Positions 1-10,299 of a stretch of DNA of 64,000 nt are shown here, piece by piece (the stretch's first letter is position 1; each line of letters begins with the position of its first letter). This DNA is from Eurosta solidaginis. Taxonomy: Eukaryota; Arthropoda; Insecta; Diptera; Tephritidae. The translations under genes were made by a program, and so were the position numbers. The stretch spans positions 247,194,978-247,258,977 of the forward strand of contig NC_090320.1 of NCBI RefSeq assembly GCF_040869045.1. The letters run 5' to 3'. The notes beneath the pieces were generated by a model that saw only the letters and a program-made list of their open reading frames with translations, was not told where the DNA came from and did not search any database.

Positions 1-461
1 TGAAAATAAACATTACTCGTAAGATACCACAGAGAAGCACTTTTGAGGTAAGTAGCAATTTGCGGTCACAAAAAAAGTAAACAAACCTCAAAATTCACTT
101 ACACTAAAATTTCTTTTTGATTTAGCTTGATAACGGTACTATTCTTCATTATAAAAATTTGTGAGATGATTCAAATCATGCAAAACTATCGGTTTTCAGC
201 AAAAAACTAATATATGTATTTTTGTTGGTTACACTTAAATTGCGGGAAGGGCTCGATTGAGTGAGAGATGATAGGCATGTTAATCGTGGATCAGTCTCGA
301 GTTTCCCATTTTTTTGTTGTTCTTCTCGTAACTTCTCGTAACGATAGAGGTATTCCCTCAATGTTTAAAGATGTGTTATCGTTTGTTGGTAGTTCTTTGC
401 AGGATATAGGTTTCGTATGCTTTGAAACTAGCACCTTTGAACTAGCACCAGCTCAAGTGTA
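1..461. other. Unassigned AT-rich DNA
   Basis: I see no supported gene, RNA or recognisable transposon here. The short open frames on both strands are under 65 codons and show no family resemblance. Confidence 0.5.
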
Positions 462-765
462 GCACAAACCCCTCAAGAGGTTGTCAGCGTAGTTTTTACC
501 TTCTTTAATCCTATTGTCAACCAACACCTACCCTTGGCGGTTCCTATATATTTAACAGAAGAGGTTCTGGCAACCCTAAGTTCTTCACGGAGGAAGGGAG
601 TTGATTGACTTATAAGGTCTAATGTAAAATAAAAAATCGTTCCCTACATGGTCGAGCTATTACCTTAATAGAACGTACCGGATAGATATACGGTAAAGAA
701 CTATCAACATCGATTAAAATTACTCCCCAAAGCTTTCGGGTATTCTCTTTATCACCACAAGAAGA
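462..765 (+). repeat. Degenerate family-B SINE-like repeat
   Basis: This is a decayed copy of the short interspersed repeat best preserved at 28481-28802. It keeps, in the same order, a stretch like CCCCTCAAGAGGTTGTCAGC, the TTCTGGCAACCC segment, the ATGGTCGAGC segment and the ACTCCCC...CGGG hairpin near 728-745. The (CAA)n tail has gone. It has no coding capacity. Confidence 0.5.
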
Positions 766-1607
766 GGAAGAATTACCCGTATAAGCTTTCCGCTGTACGT
801 TTTTATTTTATTCTTATGTCCTCACCCTAAGTGAGGTCTTCTCGGACAGACCAGTTCCACATCAACTAACTATTCCTATTTCGACACAACGAATGCCGGT
901 TTTATTCACCGAAGGATGCGTTTTTCTTCTCAACCTTTTGCTACTGTTGCCAGATGGCAAACTATCTGAGTCGGATCTTCTTCAAAATACTTCTGATGCC
1001 GATGACAATACAATAGGGATCGTGATATTTAAAACAAACTTCCCGGTGAGCTAGAAACTTGAAGATTGGAGCATAATTCTTTTGGATCTAAAAATTCTAC
1101 TAGACGGAGCAACGTTCGAGATTTTTAGAGATCTTAAAAAATCCACAAAGATCATGTAGCGTTTTGCGATCGACTTTCATGTAACTTCTCATTCTATCGC
1201 CTCACACTTACACCAAGGCTGCGTGGCAATGTAACAAAGCGAGAAAAAAAATTCCGCTAGGTGGCACACTGGTCGAAATAATTAAAAATATCCTACGGGA
1301 AATATCCTATCGGTTTTTAAGTAACTTCTCGGTAATCTACAGACTTAAAGTTTGAAGTTATATTAAACTGAAATATTAGGAATAAAAAATTCGACTATAT
1401 GGAGCAGGGATCGAGATACTTTTAAGGCCCGAACACGTTCAACTTTTGCGCAGTTTTATCGCTGGAGTCACTTTGAAAGATAGCATGTCGAAAGTTTTCT
1501 TGTGACAATGAACTAAAAGGAAAACTAAAATTTTTATTTTTCATCATGCTAAAAATGTAAATTACAAACCTTTCAGTTCAAGAAAGAAACTACATACATA
1601 TGTATTA
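766..1607. other. Unassigned DNA with decayed repeat motifs
   Basis: No gene is supported. The phrase TGGC(A/G)CA..GGTCGA.ATAATTA around 1262-1290 recurs near 2530-2550 and 2660-2680 on the other side of the foldback element. The foldback therefore probably inserted into an older repeated sequence. Confidence 0.4.
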
Positions 1608-2212
1608 GGGCGGGTCGATTTGTGGGGAGGCAAAAAAATCGCCCATTGCGCTGTGAAAATCATGTTCTAGGGATCAAAATAAGAAACTTTGCCGAAGGAA
1701 CCATACCTCTAAAACGAATTCTGATGTCCCCCCACCCCAATTTGGGTCGAACTTTTGGGTAGGGGCAAATTTTGAAAAATCCCACTTTGACCCATTTAGA
1801 GTGCTCCAATCGAGTTCAAATGTATGACCGACCCACTAACTTTGGAGGCCCGACCCACCGATGCCAGTGGCACACCCCCTGGAACCCCCCTGGGAGTTCA
1901 CCATACAAACATTTCAAAAAATCGCCTAGGGGGGTTCCAGGGGGTGTGCCACTGGCATCGGTGGGTCGGGCCTCCAAAGTTAGTGGGTCGGTCATACATT
2001 TGGACTCGATTGGAGCACTCTAAATGGGTCAAAGTGGGAGTTTTCAAAATTTGCCCCTACCCAAAAGTTCGACCCAAATTGGGGGGGGGGGGGGGGGGGG
2101 GGGGACATCAAAATTCGTTTTAGAGGTATGGTTCCTTCGGCAAAGTTTCTTATTTTGATCCCTAGAATACGATTTTCACAGAGCAATGAGCGATTTTTAA
2201 ATCGACCCGCCC
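1608..2212. mobile_element. 605-bp foldback / hairpin MITE
   Basis: Two arms of about 285 bp (1608-1891 and 1929-2212) are near-perfect inverted copies around a spacer of about 37 bp. The tips GGGCGGGTCGATTT and AAATCGACCCGCCC are exact inverted repeats, each flanked by TA, as expected for a Tc1/mariner-type TA target duplication. The right arm has 24 consecutive G (2081-2104) where the left arm has only CCCCCCACCCC. There is no transposase, so the element is non-autonomous. The short open frames inside are by-products of the GC-rich palindrome. The superfamily is inferred from the TA flanks only. Confidence 0.75.
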
Positions 2213-3540
2213 TAATATGTATGTATTTTTACGTATTGAATAAAATTATTGAAAAAATTTGAGCAAAATTTGAGAGCTGCAAAGAAGTAAATTGACAACG
2301 CCAGCATAACGTAAGATTTTGAATTTATTCTGCGTTACTTTGACGTAGCCGTTGCGTCACCTGTGGATTAGGAACATAGGCGTGTGTGTTTAAAGTCGAA
2401 TGTTTTTGAGTCTTAATAGCCAAGACATAACGAAGTTTTTCGTATAGATGCGTTTAACGAAATCTGAGCGTTCAACGGCCTTATCAGGGCATCGTTAAAA
2501 AGTAAAAAAGGAGAAAAAACGTCCGCTAAGTGGCGCAAGGATTGAGATAATTAGAAAGTTTATCTTGCGTTGAAGTTTCATGAAACTTTCCTTTGAGCTA
2601 CAAACTTGTAAGCTCACACTTAATGCAGAGTACCGACACAATGCAACAAATATCGATATGTGGCGCAAGGGTCGAAATAATTACCTACCAGATTTTGAAT
2701 ATTTCGATCGATTTTCATATAACTTCCTAGAAAACGCTAGAGACTTGAAACTATAAACGTATTTCATAGACCAAAGTGAGTGAAATGCCTAACACAAAAA
2801 GTTCTAAATCAGCTAGACTACATTTTCTTTTAAGTTTACTCACTACATAATTTTGTTCGTAGATATGTATAATGTCTAGTTCTTTACTTCACCCTCAGTT
2901 AACTGTCCGTATGCCAGTCCGTCTGCCGCTACGTCTGTCAATGTTTTTATATTTATGCGATAAGCGCCGCCTTTTCTGCTAGCCATTCGCAAACGGGCTG
3001 TCTTCAAAGACATTTTCAATTTTTACTTATTTTTGTTGTTATACATTTATAATGATTTGTTTTTCTTATGTCTAGATTTGCGGTCATTTACATGTCTTAA
3101 ATATTTGCAAAACACGCAAACTAATCACCCACCGCTTACCGCTAACCACAAGCTGTGATCTTAATGAGATAACCACATCAATTTTCTTTTCAACCTTTTT
3201 TATATGACTAAATTAATCATTCGCTTGTTTTTTAAGAATTCGAAATGAACTTAATTAGCATTGGAATTTAAATGAATAGAAACCTACATACAAACAGACA
3301 TATTATAGAATATATGCTAGCTTGGGTTAGCTCTTTTTCAGCTATTTTTGAGTTTATTTAAAATTAATGTCTTGTGTGCACGATTCTCTGTGAGACCTTT
3401 AGGCAGACAGGCAGTGGAATCTGAATGAGCTTAATTTATTTGTTAATGAAATATATTTTGAATTATTTTGATAAGGTATTTGTTTAACCGACTTTAGATC
3501 CAATTTTTAGTATTAAAAAATCAAAAATTGTTTCTTCTTT
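2213..3540. other. Unassigned AT-rich DNA
   Basis: No coding region, RNA gene or clear transposon is visible. Positions 2510-2760 carry decayed copies of the TGGCGCAAGG.T.GA.ATAATTA phrase also seen left of the foldback element. Confidence 0.45.
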
Positions 3541-4070
3541 ACTTACTTACTTAATTGGCGCTTAACCGTCTAAACGGTTATGGCGGTCCAACAAGGCGCG
3601 CCAGTCGCTCCTTCGCTCCGCCAACCGGCGCCAATTTGTCACACCAAGGGAGTCTAAATCGTTTTCCACCTGGTCCTTCCAACGGAGTGGGGGCCGCCCT
3701 CTACCTCTGCTTCCATAGGCGGGTTCCGATAGAAACCCTTTCTTGGCCGGAGCATCATCTTTCATTCACCTAACATGGCATAGCCAGCGCAGCCGCTGCG
3801 TTTTAATTCGCTGGACTATGTTGATGTCTGCGTATAGCTCGTACAGCTCATCATTAAATCTTTTTCGGTACTCGCCATCACCAACGCGTAGAGGTCCATA
3901 AATCTTTCGAAGAACTTTTCTCTCGAACACTCCCAAAGCCGCTTCATCTGCTGTTGTTCTGGTCCATGCTTCTGCCCCATATAGCAGGACGGGTACGATA
4001 AGTGACTTATAGAGTATGATTTTCGTTCGCCGGGAGAGGACTTTACTTTTCAATTGCCTACCTACTCCAA
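3541..4070 (-). mobile_element. RTE-like LINE, 3' fragment
   Basis: This is a 5'-truncated non-LTR retrotransposon on the minus strand. Frame 4053-3766 carries the post-catalytic part of a reverse transcriptase, including VPVLLYGAEAW and GVFERKVLRKIYGP. Frame 3765-3562 carries the usual C-terminal tail RGRPPLRWKDQVENDL..LGVTNWRRLAE. The element ends in short AAGT repeats, read on the plus strand as ACTTACTTACTT at 3541. Both features are typical of RTE-type LINEs with microsatellite tails. Related fragments lie at 19146, 39831 and 40998, all in the same orientation. The endonuclease and catalytic RT are missing. Confidence 0.75.
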
Positions 4071-4624
4071 ACTAGTTTAGTTTACCAATATATTTCGGTT
4101 ATACATGGTAACCGTCTTCAGGGCTTTGAACTATAAACAAATTACAGAAACATAAAATAAAAATACAATTTACATAAAAAATTTAACAAACATGAACATT
4201 TCTCTTTCTCACTTGAATTATTTTGTTTTGTGGATTTTCCGACAGGATGGATAAATGATGTATATTGGAAAGATTTTCCGTCAGCCCTTGTCAAATTTGG
4301 TTTCGAGACAGTGTCGATTTTCGTTCTGATCTGTTGTTGTCGTTTGTCCTGTATTTATAGTTCGTAGGTACATGCGCCAGTATTGTCAAAATTGATGCTT
4401 GTGTATATTTAGCTATGTGTATGTGCTGTGTGTTCATTCAGAACCGAGGGTGATTTTTACTGATCGATTTGTGTGGCTAACTGAGGCAGGTTAAAGTCCA
4501 TACTTTTGTCGTTTGACAAGGGATGAAGCAAAATCTTTCCAATATACATGATGAAATATATTTTTTAAAGCTTTTCTGTTGAACTGACTGATCTGCGGGT
4601 CCAAAATGCGACAGACTTACATAT
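4071..4624 (-). mobile_element. Penelope-like element terminal remnant
   Basis: No coding sequence survives, but blocks here match 46641-46850. The shared parts are the ATTTTCCGACAGG, GATGTATATTGG, GATTTTCCGTCA and CCCTTGTCAAATTTG segments. An inverted counterpart lies at about 4507-4550, where TTTGACAAGGGATGA is followed by AATCTTTCCAATATACAT. A hammerhead-type motif lies at 4084-4124. Inverted terminal blocks plus a hammerhead core are features known from Penelope-like retroelements, so I assign it there by inference. Confidence 0.5.
4084..4124 (-). ncRNA. Candidate hammerhead ribozyme 1
   Basis: On the minus strand the order is stem I strand GCC, core CTGAAGA, one unpaired C, stem II GGTTA/TAACC around a 7-nt loop, GAA, palindromic stem III ATATAT, cleavage-position T, and closing stem I strand GGT. 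All conserved hammerhead core bases are present. Stem I is only 3 bp including a G-U pair, and stem III would work best as a dimer, as in the minimal type I hammerheads known from Penelope-like elements. The unpaired base before stem II departs from the textbook core. Confidence 0.6.
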
Positions 4625-5068
4625 TGTAACGAAAATTCCGCTTATTTGAAACCTTCTGCTAACGTTCGAATCGCTAAACTGTTGAATAAATGATAATATT
4701 CTGTATTGCAAAATGGCCTTTATTAGACTACTTTAGGAGTAGTACAACTATACTTCACTTCGCTACTAAAGAGTATTTAAATTAAACTGATTACTGACTA
4801 CTCAGCTTGCGCTTCTTTTATACTCTCCGTTGCTTCATTCGCATATTTTTACTAAATTCTATACGTTTCGCCTTCTAGAACTGCTATATCTCCTGCTTGG
4901 AAATTGAGCTACATATATGCGTGTGTATGTGTGCGTAACAACTTCGGCTGATGACTTCATCTATGTGTGTGAGGTATCTCTTCGTTGCCTTGTACATAAG
5001 AGTGACTGCTTCATGTTTTTGTTGTTGCGTGATTATTAACTAGCCGAGTGATGTCAACATTCGCCACA
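4625..5068 (-). mobile_element. Solo LTR, Ty3/gypsy type
   Basis: The 444-bp unit begins TG and ends CA, and is flanked on both sides by ATAT (4621-4624 and 5069-5072), a 4-bp target duplication common in insect gypsy-group elements. Read on the minus strand it starts TGTGGCGAATGTTG. It has a TATAAAA box (4822-4816), then a transcript-start-like region, then AATAAA (4724-4719), which is the order of a working LTR. No internal gag-pol sequence adjoins it, so it is a solo LTR left by recombination. Confidence 0.8.
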
Positions 5069-5089
5069 ATATATTTAAAGCCAGGCGCC

Positions 5090-8000
5090 ACGGCGTATGA
5101 GTAATAAGTAAGCCTGCGTGGCACAGCTTTTCAAGAGAAGGCTGCAGGTTTTGGAATATAGACTATATTACAATTTAAACCATTGCGAGGCAGCCCAAGA
5201 GCTATTATCCCAAACAGTCTATGAAGGAGGATATGACATAGTGGTACTCTCTGAACAATACAAAAATCGTCAGGAGCAGGGTTGGCACTCAGGTTCAGCA
5301 GGGAAAGCCTCAATTTGGGCACCAGGGAAATTTCTCCCACAGGAAAATATGACGCCAACGGTAGCAGGATTCACGTGGGCAAAAATCAACGGTATATACG
5401 TCTTCAGTTGCTATGCCCCTCCGAGCATGACCATCGCCGAGTTCGAAGACATGATATACGGGATCACCATTGAAGCACGAGGTAAACACCCGCTTTTAGT
5501 GTGTGGAGACTTCAATGCATGGTGATCTGTGTGGGGAAGTAGACGAACCAACGAAACAGGGAGAGTTCTTCTCGAAAGCCTTACTTCTTTGAGGCTAGAA
5601 CTCCTAAATGAACCAGGGATATATACCTTCGATACAGGTACCACACGATCCATTATAGATCTCACCTTCGCTAGCAGCGAAATAGCAAGACGAGCAAAAT
5701 GGTCCATAAGCAGCGTCTACACACACAGCGACCATAAAGCTATTAGCGTAGAGCTGCTCGAAACTCCACGAACGGTAGCAGCAAGAGATCGACAAAGTAG
5801 GAAACTGAAACAGCACCTTTTCGACCCACAAATATTTGACATTATCTGGAAGGACGCCATAGTACGAGAATCGCAAGCGGAAGACCAGTCGGTTCAATTC
5901 ACTAAGTTGCTATGTATGGCATGTGATGCTGCCATGCCCAGAAGTCGCGGAAAAGCACAGCGCACAGCATGAAGAATAGCGCAGAGGGCACGCTCATCAC
6001 CACGATATGCGGAGTTACACAGCACCTATGTCACACAAAGGAAGGCACTTAAAAATGCCATAAAAAAGAGCAAGAAGTTGTGCTTTAGGGAACTGCTGGA
6101 TAATGTCGACCTAGATCCTTGGGGATCAGCCTATAGAACTGTGATGACCAAAGTTAAAGGACCGATATCACAGCAACCTACGTGCCCGATACTGATGAAT
6201 ATTATTGTTGAAGCACTTTTCCCGGCGCAAGATCGCTGGACTTATCCAAGCGAGGATCTAGAAAGTACGAAAATTCCGCAAATTACAGAGCAAGAGGTAC
6301 TGGATGCTGCAAAAAGAGTTGCTGATAACAAATCCCCAGGACCCGACGAAGTACCAAACATAGCCCTTAAAGCCGCGATCACAACTAGGGCTACATTATT
6401 TACTGATCTTTTTAATGCCTGTATGCAAGGCATGTTCCCTCGCCCGTGGAAACGACAAAGACTTGTCCTATTGCTGAAACGTAGTAAACAGCCGGACCAA
6501 CCATCCTCATATAGGCCACTTTGTATGCTGGATTCCCTAGGGAGGATTTTCGAGCGCATAATTAGTGAGCGCCTACAGCTGACTCTAGAAAGACCAGGTG
6601 GCTTATCGAATAGTCAATATGGATTTCGCAAATCGAGATCCACCGTAGATGCAATACAAACAGTCGTCAATATAGCTTCTCTAGCTTCTCTGGAGGCCAA
6701 AATAAAAGGAAGTTCTGTGCACTGATTATGTTGGACATCAAGAATGATTTTAACACTGCGAACTGGATGCAGATAATGGCAGCGCTGCAAAGCTTCGGCA
6801 CTCCAGCTTACTTACGCAGAATAGTAGGTAGCTATCTTAAAGACAGAGTACTTCTTTTTGACACGGATCAAGGGGCAAAAGAGTACAAAATTACAGGAGG
6901 CGTCCCACAGGGATCTGTTCTCGGTCCAATGCTTTGGAATGTAATGTATGACGGTATGCTAAAGATTGATCTACCAGAAACCACGCAAATTGTGGGATAT
7001 GCTGATGATATTGCAGTGGTAGTAGTGGCCAAGAAACTGGACCTGCTTCAAACATTATGTAATGACGCTGTAGCAAGAATAAAGGAATGGCTGACCAATA
7101 CGGGACTGGAGTTGGCTAGCCAAAAGACGGAAGTGGTATTAGTAAGCTCCAAACGGTCGGCGAACGAGTTAGTCTTAACTGTCGGGGATCATCAAATCAC
7201 CTCAAAGGATTCCTTAAAATACTTAGGAGTGCACATTGACTATAAGTTAACTTTCAAAGAGCACTTCAGAGCGGTGGGGGAGAAAATTACCAAAGTTAAT
7301 GGATCACTTATGCGAATAATGCCTAACATTGGTGGTCCGAGCGAAGCTACACGTCAGCTTTTGTCCACAGTAATCAGCTCAATAATACTATACGCAGCAC
7401 CAGTGTGGTATGGATCTAAACAGACCCATCAAAAATTTATTTTAGCAGCGTACCGACTTGCTTCTTTAAGAATAGCAAGTGCTTATCGGACGGTGTCCGG
7501 CGATCCTGGTTCTAACCCGGAAAATCCCAGTGGACTTACTGGCAAGCGAAATGGCCGATCTGTATAACACTAATATCGAGCGACCATCTGAAGAAGACAA
7601 GAAAAGAGCAAGGACACAAACAATAGCTAAGTGGCAAGAACGGTGGGAGGCCTCGAGTAAAGGGCGTTGGACTTTCACACTAGTTTGGAACGTATCTCAA
7701 TGGAATGAGCGGAATCACGGCGAACTGAACTACCATCTCACGCAGATAATGAGTGGACATGGCGGTTTTAAAGAGTATTTATGGAAGCGTAGGATAGAGG
7801 AAGATCCTCATTGCCCAATGTGAACCACGGAGTTAGAAAACGCAGAACACGTCATATTCCACTGCCCCCGTTTCCACGAAGAAAGACTCACCTTGCATGG
7901 AGTCTTTGGGGAGAACCTACCACGATAAATTTAATATCACATATGTGCAACAGGAGACTGCTGGACTGCAGTGAGCAAAATGGCATTTATAGTAATGACA

Positions 8001-8289
8001 CGCCTGATGTATGCTGAGAGGGAGCGCAGAGAAATGCGCATGCGAAGCAGTGGCGATTAAATGGACACTCAGAGCAAATAGCGGGAACCTGGACGCAGGG
8101 ACAACAGTAGGCTCTTAAAAAATGAGAAATATGGAACGCCACCCTGAAGTAATGCGAAAGTGGTGCCGGGGTGGGCGACGGTTCCAGAACGGGGCTGTTT
8201 TTTAGTCTACGGACACACGGTTGCTGCGACGGCAGCAATTATGGGGCATTAGGCATTTTTCAGCCTCCCCGCAAAAAAAAATAAAAAGA
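5090..8289 (+). mobile_element. R1-clade-like LINE, 5'-truncated and degenerate
   Basis: The element lacks ORF1 and begins inside or just before the endonuclease of ORF2. Apurinic-type endonuclease, reverse transcriptase and a C-terminal cysteine knuckle follow in order. The GC-rich 3' UTR ends near 8270 with CCTCCCCGC followed by A-rich sequence. No RNase H is present, which fits the R1 clade rather than the I or LOA clades. The solo LTR lies just upstream. Downstream, the viral NS1 remnant begins at once, so the LINE either inserted into the viral relic or marks its left edge. Confidence 0.75.
5118..7930 (+). pseudogene. R1-like endonuclease/reverse transcriptase pseudogene
   Basis: The protein would nick target DNA and copy the LINE RNA into it. 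The endonuclease spans about 5118-5760, with NLNHCEAAQ near its start, GDFNAW at 5505-5522 and SDHKAI near 5730. Reverse transcriptase follows with SPGPDE, SSYRPL, GGVPQGSVLGP (6898-6930) and the catalytic YADD (about 7000-7011). Frame 0 has stops at 5523 and 5970. The reading shifts at about 6715 into another frame and back at about 7497. A stop at 7821 replaces a cysteine position of the C-terminal knuckle, whose remaining H and C lie near 7850-7870. It is not functional. Confidence 0.8.
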
Positions 8290-8355
8290 CTATATTAATA
8301 AAAATTTGTTTAAAATAATAAATAATGATATTAACAATTTAAATTTTAAGGAAAT
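8290..8355 (+). pseudogene. Densovirus NS1 fragment (left of Penelope insertion)
   Basis: This short open stretch reads into the same frame and the same NFKE motif that resumes at 10300, beyond the Penelope-like element. On its own it would not be recognisable. It is assigned by continuity across the 14-bp target duplication (8342-8355 equals 10300-10313). Everything N-terminal of it, including the rolling-circle nickase domain, is absent from the window; the R1-like LINE abuts it on the left. Confidence 0.6.
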
Positions 8356-8470
8356 GTTTGTAAATTGTCGAGCTCGAGGCCATACAATATTAAATAACAA
8401 ACAAAGAAAACTGTTTATTTGTATATGTTATATATTGTCGTTTTTTATTTATCGATATTTCGACTTCAAT
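8352..8470 (-). repeat. Penelope inverted repeat, left copy
   Basis: These 119 bp are, by direct reading, the exact reverse complement of 10145-10263. They contain GAGCTCGAGG and TATCGATA. Such inverted pseudo-LTR arrangements are known for Penelope elements. Confidence 0.9.
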
Positions 8471-8502
8471 CGTAAAACCTATGTAAATTCGTTGTAAATA
8501 TT

Positions 8503-9222
8503 TTGATGAATATAACCAAAGAATCAAAATACAATGTAAAAGATTCTGTTGAGTTTAAAAATAAAATTAAAGTTACATATGTCTTTGATGATGAGAGCCT
8601 AGTTTCTTTCGATGTTGTCTCATTATTCCCTAGCATTCCAGTAGACCATGCTTTGGAAATCATTTCGTCCAAATGGAACCAAATTAAAAAGCATACAAAT
8701 CTAACCAAAGATCTCTTCCTTGAGGTAGTACGATTTTGTATTAAAGAAAACAGGTACTTCAACTACAACAATAAGATTTATGAACAACGTGCAGGAATGC
8801 CTATGGGGTCACCGGCATCTCCGGTCATAGCAGATATTGTGATGGAAGAACTGCTAACTAAATTTGAGGAAGATACACCATATAAACCACGCCTCTTCAC
8901 TAAATATGTAGACGATATGTTTGCCATTGCAAGAACGGACCATATTGATAAAATGCTGGCTAACTTAAATGAATACAACAGATCTATAAAATTTACGTTA
9001 GAAGTTGAGAAAGATGGAGAATTGCCATTTCTGGACACTCTGGTAATAAAAAACAACAACCACCTCACGCTCGATTGGTATAGAAAGCCTACTGCCTCCG
9101 GTAGATTATTAAACTTTTATTCGAAACACGACAAGTCTGCAATTGTAAATACGGCCAAAAATTTCGTAAGACGTGTTCTCGCAATTTGCGACGCGATGTA
9201 CCATAAGAAAATATTGAAATAA
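8503..9222 (+). pseudogene. Penelope-type reverse transcriptase, N-truncated
   Basis: This 239-residue frame holds the palm and thumb of a Penelope-like RT. Motifs seen are LVSFDVVSLFPSIPV, AGMPMGSPASPVIAD, the catalytic KYVDDMFAI (about 8902-8928), LPFLDTLV and DWYRKPTASGRLLNFYS. It starts only about 25 residues before the first RT motif, so the usual long N-terminal region is missing. The reading shifts frame near 9215 and continues into the endonuclease part. Confidence 0.85.
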
Positions 9223-9848
9223 TTCAAAAAGTTCTTGAAAATAATGAATTTCCTGCTCAACTTATAAAACAATTCATACATAGCCATTTCAAGACGACTA
9301 GAGACAAGAAAGCCAAACCAGATAAAATATATAAATCCACCACTTTTGTACCAGGTTTGTCGGATAGGATAAAGCATTCGAATTTGTACGACAGGGAAAA
9401 TTTTCGAATTGCCTTCACATATAACAACACTTTACAAAAAATATTTACAAATTCAAAAAGCAAAATCGGAAAATATGAGAAATCTGACGTTATATATAAA
9501 ATTAAATGCAACGGCGACGGGTCCCACGTATGCAATAAGGTATATGTGGGGACAACTAAATCCAAACTAAAGACAAGGATTTCCGCTCACAAATCAAACA
9601 TAAAAAATAGGGACCACACTAATGATAACAAAACGGCCCTCACTCAGCATTGCAAAACAACTGGACACTCTCCGGATTTCGATGAGGTAGAAATTCTACA
9701 ACAAGAAAAACATTATACGAAACGCTATATTTTGGAGATGCTTCACATAATCAGCACACCCAACGATAAAAGAATGAATTTTAAGTCAGACACAGACCAA
9801 TGCGCTCACGCATACAGACAATTGGTAAAGCAAAATTGCAAAAATTAA
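9216..9848 (+). pseudogene. Penelope GIY-YIG endonuclease domain
   Basis: This is the C-terminal half of the Penelope protein, in a frame shifted relative to the RT frame. It is open from the shift to TAA at 9846. Key features are a YKIKC...VC..VYVGTT core (about 9497-9555, the GIY-YIG equivalent), the following R..AH motif, and the conserved LTQHC..TGH segment near 9640-9670. The domain makes the nick that primes insertion. With the frameshift it could not be made as one protein with the RT. Confidence 0.82.
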
Positions 9849-10128
9849 TGCTGAGAGTGTTATACAACAACATTTACCTGGTGGTAATTTAATACATACT
9901 TATGCTCTGGGTGTCGCTCACAGTTTAACTTTTTATGCTATATTGTTGTTAGTTAAGAATTTTGTTTATAATTACGGTTCTTTTTTTGTTTACTTTTTAT
10001 GTTTATTTTCGTTTTTGTCATATCAAATTTTAAATTAGTCGATCTGGTACATCCAACGATGTAAGTCAAATGTATACATGTACTTTTATGTTTTTTATTA
10101 TAATACTTGTATTTTTGTATTTCTAGTC

Positions 10129-10165
10129 CTGAAGATGACTTCTAATTGAAGTCGAAATATCGATA
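10129..10165 (+). ncRNA. Partial hammerhead core in the Penelope copy
   Basis: The core CTGAAGA, one unpaired T, a perfect 6-bp stem II GACTTC/GAAGTC with a 5-nt loop, and GAAA follow in order, on the same strand as the ORF. TATCGATA comes next. The stem I strands on either side do not pair and stem III is out of register, so I call it a partial or decayed hammerhead. Confidence 0.4.
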
Positions 10166-10263
10166 AATAAAAAACGACAATATATAACATATACAAATAA
10201 ACAGTTTTCTTTGTTTGTTATTTAATATTGTATGGCCTCGAGCTCGACAATTTACAAACATTT
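10145..10263 (+). repeat. Penelope inverted repeat, right copy
   Basis: Exact reverse complement of 8352-8470. Its left boundary cuts through the hairpin of the partial hammerhead core at 10129-10165, so only the right-hand half of the core is duplicated at the other end. Confidence 0.9.
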
Positions 10264-10299
10264 TTACAAACTAAAGGCCAAAAAACCAACAAAAAAATT

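Larger units (their letters stand above)
8356..10299 (+). mobile_element. Penelope-like retroelement inserted in viral NS1
   Basis: The 1944-bp element carries reverse transcriptase and a GIY-YIG-type endonuclease and is flanked by the 14-bp duplication AATTTTAAGGAAAT (8342-8355, 10300-10313). Identical 119-bp inverted repeats (8352-8470 and 10145-10263) bound the coding part, and the left one overlaps the duplication by 4 bp. A further 36 bp of A-rich sequence lies between the right repeat and the duplication. The N-terminal third of the usual protein is missing. Identity of the repeats suggests a fairly recent insertion, although the ORF already has one frameshift. Confidence 0.88.

Noticed and set aside
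1772..2186. Proline/glycine-rich proteins in the 1.8-2.2 kb region
   Set aside because: The frames lie on both strands of a perfect palindrome and include the poly-G run; they have no family resemblance.
4940..4970. A further hammerhead core (CTGATGA) in the solo LTR
   Set aside because: No GAA box or pairing stems follow at a suitable distance. The same applies to CTGATGA near 23310, 37180 and 60862.
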